From assembly GCA_035772405.1 (NCBI GenBank), contig JAYKKM010000180.1:295001-359000 (forward strand): a stretch of 64,000 bases of DNA, given 5' to 3'. The notes under the pieces are model-generated. The model worked only from the letters and a program-made list of their open reading frames with translations, was not told where the DNA came from and searched no databases. Positions 59,175-64,000 of this stretch are shown here, piece after piece. Position 1 is the first letter of the stretch. Each line of letters opens with the position of its first letter. Made by a program: the position numbers and the translations under genes. Source of the stretch: Chrysogorgia sp. JL179-B06 (Eukaryota; Cnidaria; Anthozoa; Scleralcyonacea; Chrysogorgiidae).

Positions 59175-60251
59175 TGGAAATATAACATATTTAGATTTAT
59201 CGATATTAAGTGATAACTTATTGGCACATCTAATGTTGAAATATTTATATATGTTGAAATATTTGTTATCAAAAACAAATTTGCATCATCAGCATAAAAG
59301 TGAAACTCAAAGAAATTGGAGCAGAGATGAAAATCATTAATATATAATAAAAACAATAAAGGACCGAGAACATATCCCTGTGGAACACCACATAAAATAT
59401 TATATTGATCTAATGTAACAGTGTTTACAGTAACAACTTCTTTTCGATCACTACGATAAGAAATAAACCAGTCTTTAGCTATGCCACGAATACCATAATG
59501 GTCCAATGTCTTAATAAGAATTTCATGATTAACCGTATCAAAACCTTTGCTAAAATCGAAGAATATTCCGCAGGAAATTGTACGGTCATCTATTGCTTTC
59601 TGAATTTTGTCAATTATGCAGAGCACAGCATGTTCTGTAGAATGGCCTGATCGAAAACCGAATTGTTTGTCAAAAATAGCATCATTACCTTCAAGGAATT
59701 TCAGTAATCTGTTATACATTAACCTTTCTAGGATTTTGTTAAAAATCGACAAAAGTGAAATTGATCCATAATTGCCTAGGTGTGTTTGAGATCCAGTTTT
59801 ATAAACAGGAATTATGTTTGCTAACTTAAAATCACTAGGTACAGTGCCAGTCATAAAAGAGGCATTGAAAATTAATTCTAAAGGTTTAGATATAACAGAT
59901 TTTAAGATTTTTAGTATATCAATTGGTATACTACAAGGACCTATAGCTTCCGGTTTTTTAAACATGATATAAAACTTACAATTACCTCTCTTGAGGTAGG
60001 AAAGACTACAAAGCTATTTCCTTGTGAACATCTGGAATGGATTTTAAAAGTTCATCACTTATTGGCAAAATACTTATTAAAGGCATTTGCAACCATTTTT
60101 GGATCAGATATTTCTTGGTTATTTTGTACAATTTTGATAAGTTTTTGAGTTGGCTGGGACTTGAAGTGAACAATTTGTCTAACTCATCTAGAAGCTTTAT
60201 AAATTGCTCAGTAGTCATCGTGGTCATCATTGTGATTAACAATACAAACAT
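59175..60251 (-). pseudogene. Non-LTR retrotransposon (Jockey-like) RT fragment
   Basis: A minus-strand 282-codon frame (59965-59117) has ANIIPVYKTG, NYGSISLLSIFNKILERLMYNRL, FDKQFGFRSGHSTEHAV, GIFFDFSKGFDTVNH (palm A), CGVPQGYVLGPLLFLLYIND (palm B) and FHFYADDANLF (catalytic). Its upstream part lies in another frame (to about 60251). Both ends are truncated. Different from the CR1-like element that the Polinton hit. Confidence 0.85.
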
Positions 60252-60309
60252 AGAACAGCAAAAACACGTTTATAGACAAAATTTAAACAAAAATAGTTAA
60301 TTTTCACCG

Positions 60310-61965
60310 CCACACCTCCGTATCATATTATCAATAATATGCGATTTGTGCGTATACTCATACTGGAACCGATCCATGCTAGAATTCTGTAACCACCATG
60401 TGATTTATACATATACTTATAATGGAACCGATCCAGACTAGAGTTTCGTAACGGGACCGATCCACGCTAGAATGTCGTAACCACTATGCGATTTGTATAC
60501 GTATACTCGTACTCATGCATGAACCAATCCAGACTATAGTTATGTCAACAATATGCGATTTATGGATATACTCATATATTGGAACCGATGAAGGTTAGAA
60601 TTTTGTAACCACTATGCGATCTATGCTATATACTAATACTGTAACCAATCCAGGCTAGAATTTCGTAACCACGATGCGATTTGTACGTATACTCGTACTG
60701 GAACCAATCCAGACTATAGTTATGTCAACAATGTGCGATTTATGGATATACTCATATATTGGAACCGATGAAGGCTAGAATTTTGTAACCATTATGCGAT
60801 CTATGCCATATACTAATACTGGAACCAATCCAGGCTAGAATTTCGTAACCACGATGCGATTTATACGTATACTCATACTGGAACCAATCCAGACTATAGT
60901 TATGTCAACAATATGCGATTTATGGATATACTCATATATTGGAACCGATGAAGGCTAGAATTTTGTAACCACTATGCGATCTATGCTATATACTGGAACC
61001 AATCCTGGCTAGAATTTCGTAACCACGATGCGATTTATACGTACACTCATACTGGAACCGATCCAGACAGACCAGACTAGAGTCATGTTAACATTAATAT
61101 GCCGTCTATATGCGTATGCTAATACTGGAGCCGATCCAGGCTAGAATTTCGTATTCACTATGCGATTTATGTGTATGTTCACACTGTGACCGATCCACGC
61201 TAGAATGTCGTGAACAATTATGCGATTTATGCGTACACTCATAGTGACACCGATCCAGGCTAGAATTTCGTCAACAATTATGCGATTTATGCGTATACTC
61301 ATACTCGAACCGATCAAGGCTAGAATTTCGTAACAACAATGCGATTTATACGTATACTCATACTGGAACGGATCCACGCTATAGTTTCGTGAACAATATG
61401 CGATTTATGCGTGCACTCATACTGGAACACTCATACTGAAACCGATCCAGACTTAAGACAATATGCGATTTACGTGTATGCTCATACTGGAACGGATTCA
61501 GGCTAGACTTTCGTAACCACTATTCGATTTATACGTATACTCTCTAGAACCGATCCATACTAAAGTTTCGTAAAGAATATGCGATTTATGCGTATACTCA
61601 TACTCGAACCGATCCAGGCTAGAATATCGTAACCACTATGCGCTTTTTACGTATACTGCTACTGGAACCGATGCAGGCTACAGTTTCGTCACGAATATGC
61701 GATTTACTCACTCGTACTCTCATACTGGAACCAATCCAGGCGAGAATTTCTTAACCACTATGCGATTTATACGTACATGCACTCTTACTGCAACCGATCC
61801 AGATTAGAGTTTCGTCAACAATATGCGATTTATGCGTACATTCACACTGGAACCGATCCAGGCTAAAATTTTGTAACCGCTATCCGATTTAGACGTATAC
61901 TCATACTGGAACCGATCCACGCTAGAGTTTCTTCAAAAATATGCGATTTATGCGTACACAAGTTT
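60310..61965. repeat. Satellite array, about 60-bp monomer
   Basis: About 27 imperfect copies of a unit of the type GGAACCGATCCAGGCTAGAA, TTTCGTAACCACTATGCGAT, TTATACGTATACTCATACT. Between 60536 and about 61060 the monomers form a 180-bp higher-order unit repeated three times (ATGTCAACAATATGCGATTT as marker). No gene; frames inside are artefacts. Confidence 0.9.
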
Positions 61966-63560
61966 CTTCGATGATGCGTAGATTATCCGCGCATTGCAAT
62001 ATTCGTTTAGATAATGCGGCAAGCGTCTAATTGCAAAACTATTATGGTGAAGGACCCAAGAGCTAGCATGTCAGTCATTGAAGTGAATATGAAAAGCAGA
62101 ACGGAGGCCGAAACGAAGCGTCACATTTGTAAAATAATAGCTTCACCTCTTCATATATGCCCAACAAATAACGATCTTCGGGGTGCCACAGATGATTCTA
62201 TACGCCCTTTTAATGTCTAATTTACCCATAACTGGCATAAGTGTACCTTACCCGAAATCGGCAACCAGCCGAATTATTAGCGTCGTCAAATTTGCCGTAT
62301 TGTGTGTGGCCCATATTATTATACGACATAGACATAGGTCATACTTTCGTTATTCTATCGGCATAGCGAGCCATGGGTCCCTCTTTATTTCACGGTCATG
62401 TTATATCTCATTTCTTGCTACCCTGTACTTGATCAGCCCTCGTCTTAATTTGCCAATTGCCGGCGCATTGAGGTTGTAATGAATACACACATACATCTGC
62501 AGTTTCGTGCCACTAACGTTTCCGATTACCGCACCGTCGGCGCACTCTCCTTTTATTTTTATTTTATTTTTTTATTTTATAAGCTTTGCCACATCTAGAC
62601 TAGAGAACAAATATTTACACAATAACATATACAAGACGATGGCAGGGTGTCCGATGTAAACTAAACAATGCACACCTTTGCTTTTAACCTTGGTTATTTC
62701 ATAACTTCATTGTGACCAAGGCATGTGCCTTCTTTCTTTTTGATCGAGTGGTTCGAACTGAAGTGTTTTTGCCAGCTGCTTCAATGCTTGGAAATGTTTG
62801 AAGTCAGTTATATGGCTGGGAAGTATCTTGTTGCGTCATAGTTCCGCAGGCTATACAGTAGCCCGAGTTAACGCCTAGCGGGCGTCTTGTCTGAATATAA
62901 TTGGCAAACAGTATACATACATTTATATGACTATATAGTTCATGTTTGGTAAACAAATTTCTGATAAATCACTGCCACTGTAAATCATGCTTCTTACTGT
63001 GGCAATCGCGATTCGCGAGCGTCTGATATGTTATGGACAGTCAACAGTGAACAGGCACACATTATACCTTCGTTTGTATCTAGTTACATTTCGTTCGGCA
63101 ACGAGTAAATATAATCTGTGGACAGTCAACAGTGAACAGGCACAAATTATGCCTTCGTTTGTCGTTTTTAGCGAGCACAATGGCTTCGCTAGGTTTGATT
63201 TTAACGAGCACAATGGCTTCGTTTAGTTTTTTGGCGAGCAAAACAATCGATAACAATCTTAACCACGTATCAAGGCGATCCTATAGCCCATAATAGCCTT
63301 CTAATATTAAAATAACATACGGTAATCATATGGCGCGTTTATAATGTCAAAATTCAATATGACCATTTTAACGCCATACATCTAATTCGAACAACATTTA
63401 CTCGAAACGAGCAAGCCTCGCGAACTTCACGTTTGTAATATTTCTGAATTGAACGACTTATCTTGCCAGGTCGAGCGGTCATATTTCAAATCGAACAAAC
63501 TAACTCCAATAATATCCGAAACTGAAACTACGTCACAAAACGTCATAAAACTGGACAGAT
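61966..63560. other. Host DNA without recognised genes
   Basis: Two direct repeats of GGACAGTCAACAGTGAACAGGCACA lie at 63035 and 63120, and CGAGCACAATGGCTTCG occurs twice (about 63172 and 63206). Frames of 60-98 codons show no recognisable domain. A poly-T tract is at about 62550. Confidence 0.35.
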
Positions 63561-63561
63561 T

Positions 63562-63879
63562 TGTATGTATTCCAACACTCGAAATTTTCCTTCACCATAA
63601 ATCCTTTCAACATGTAGTTTGATCGAGTGAAATGCCAAATATGACCTATAATATACCCAGAATCTTATCCCAGCATTACCACCACCATATATACAGAACT
63701 CGTGACTAGGCTCTCGGCAACGGCTTCCGTATGCTCAGTGGTCAGAGCACTGCACTAGCATCGCAGGGTCGCGGGTTCAATTCCAGCCGGAAGGCCTTGA
63801 AGTTGCATTTTTCGCAACTGGTCCCGGTTTGGTCTTAAAATGTATGTATTCCAACACTCGAAATTTTCCTTCACCATAA
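63562..63879 (+). mobile_element. tRNA-Ala-like SINE with 39-bp terminal direct repeats
   Basis: TGTATGTATTCCAACACTCG... (39 bp) stands at 63562-63600 and at 63841-63879. In between lies the tRNA-like head (about 63724-63797) whose anticodon loop reads CTAGCAT (AGC, Ala) with A box (ATGCTCAGTGG) and B box (GGGTTCAATTCC). A complete single copy that explains the dimer at 2865-3345. Confidence 0.75.
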
Positions 63880-64000
63880 TGGGCCCGGGTGACGTTATTC
63901 AACATTTATCGTATAAATACCCGCTCTGTTTTGTTGAGAAATTGTCTGCAGAAATGCATTTACTTCTTTTTTAGTTTAAATGTTTTTCTCCACTGACTCT

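Noticed and set aside
60310..61965. A CRISPR-like array
   Set aside because: The units are contiguous 60-bp monomers without unique spacers, in animal DNA, with no cas genes.

Overview
The window is AT-rich invertebrate animal DNA. The host retroelements (BEL/Pao, CR1/Jockey-like, Penelope-like, tRNA-derived SINEs, hAT remnants) point to a metazoan; I cannot name the species. Its centre is a large Maverick/Polinton-type element, an integrated adenovirus-like DNA virus genome with a retrovirus-like integrase. I infer that from a protein-primed DNA polymerase B, an integrase, an FtsK/A32-type packaging ATPase, an adenovirus-type cysteine protease, a penton-like protein and a double-jelly-roll major capsid protein, all lying between terminal inverted repeats (TIRs).

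Layout. (1) 208-12655 is an older, collapsed relic of a related element. It has lost everything between the penton gene and the right-end genes, and it is interrupted by a foldback element, a small MITE, a SINE/Penelope cluster (2774-7440) and a second SINE. (2) 12656-18700 is host repeat DNA: BEL/Pao pieces on both strands, nested MITEs and a hAT remnant. (3) 19005 (or 26411)-56947 is the main element. It sits inside the reverse transcriptase gene of a non-LTR retrotransposon whose two halves are at 18690-19004 and 56948-57769. Its termini begin AGTAGTCG, and the flanks share AAAAG. A 7.3-kb block (host flank, left TIR and left accessory genes) is tandemly duplicated: 17866-25198 and 25199-32640. 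(4) 56948-64000 is the rest of the retrotransposon with its microsatellite tail, more retroelement fragments, a 1.65-kb satellite array and a SINE.

Within the main element the left third (19.8-34.6 kb) is an accessory zone of many genes of about 65-180 codons. Many belong to one family with a shared C-terminal pattern, and several have their own TATA box. A Rep-like protein, a Cys-rich protein, a basic core-like protein and a Fic-domain protein lie among or beside them. The middle (34.7-43.9 kb) holds integrase, penton, capsid, core-like, protease and ATPase genes. The right part (43.9-55.4 kb) holds polymerase B, a SET-domain gene, a predicted exonuclease-like gene, a second Rep-like gene and several unknown proteins, some with membrane segments. 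Divergent intergenic regions carry TATA boxes, CCAAT arrays and nuclear-receptor-like half-sites.

The element looks non-autonomous now. Polymerase, capsid, integrase, penton and Fic genes all carry stops or frameshifts, many of them one-base changes in A/T runs, so decay and assembly error both need considering. Protease and ATPase are open. All homology statements come from reading motifs by eye; no database search was run.
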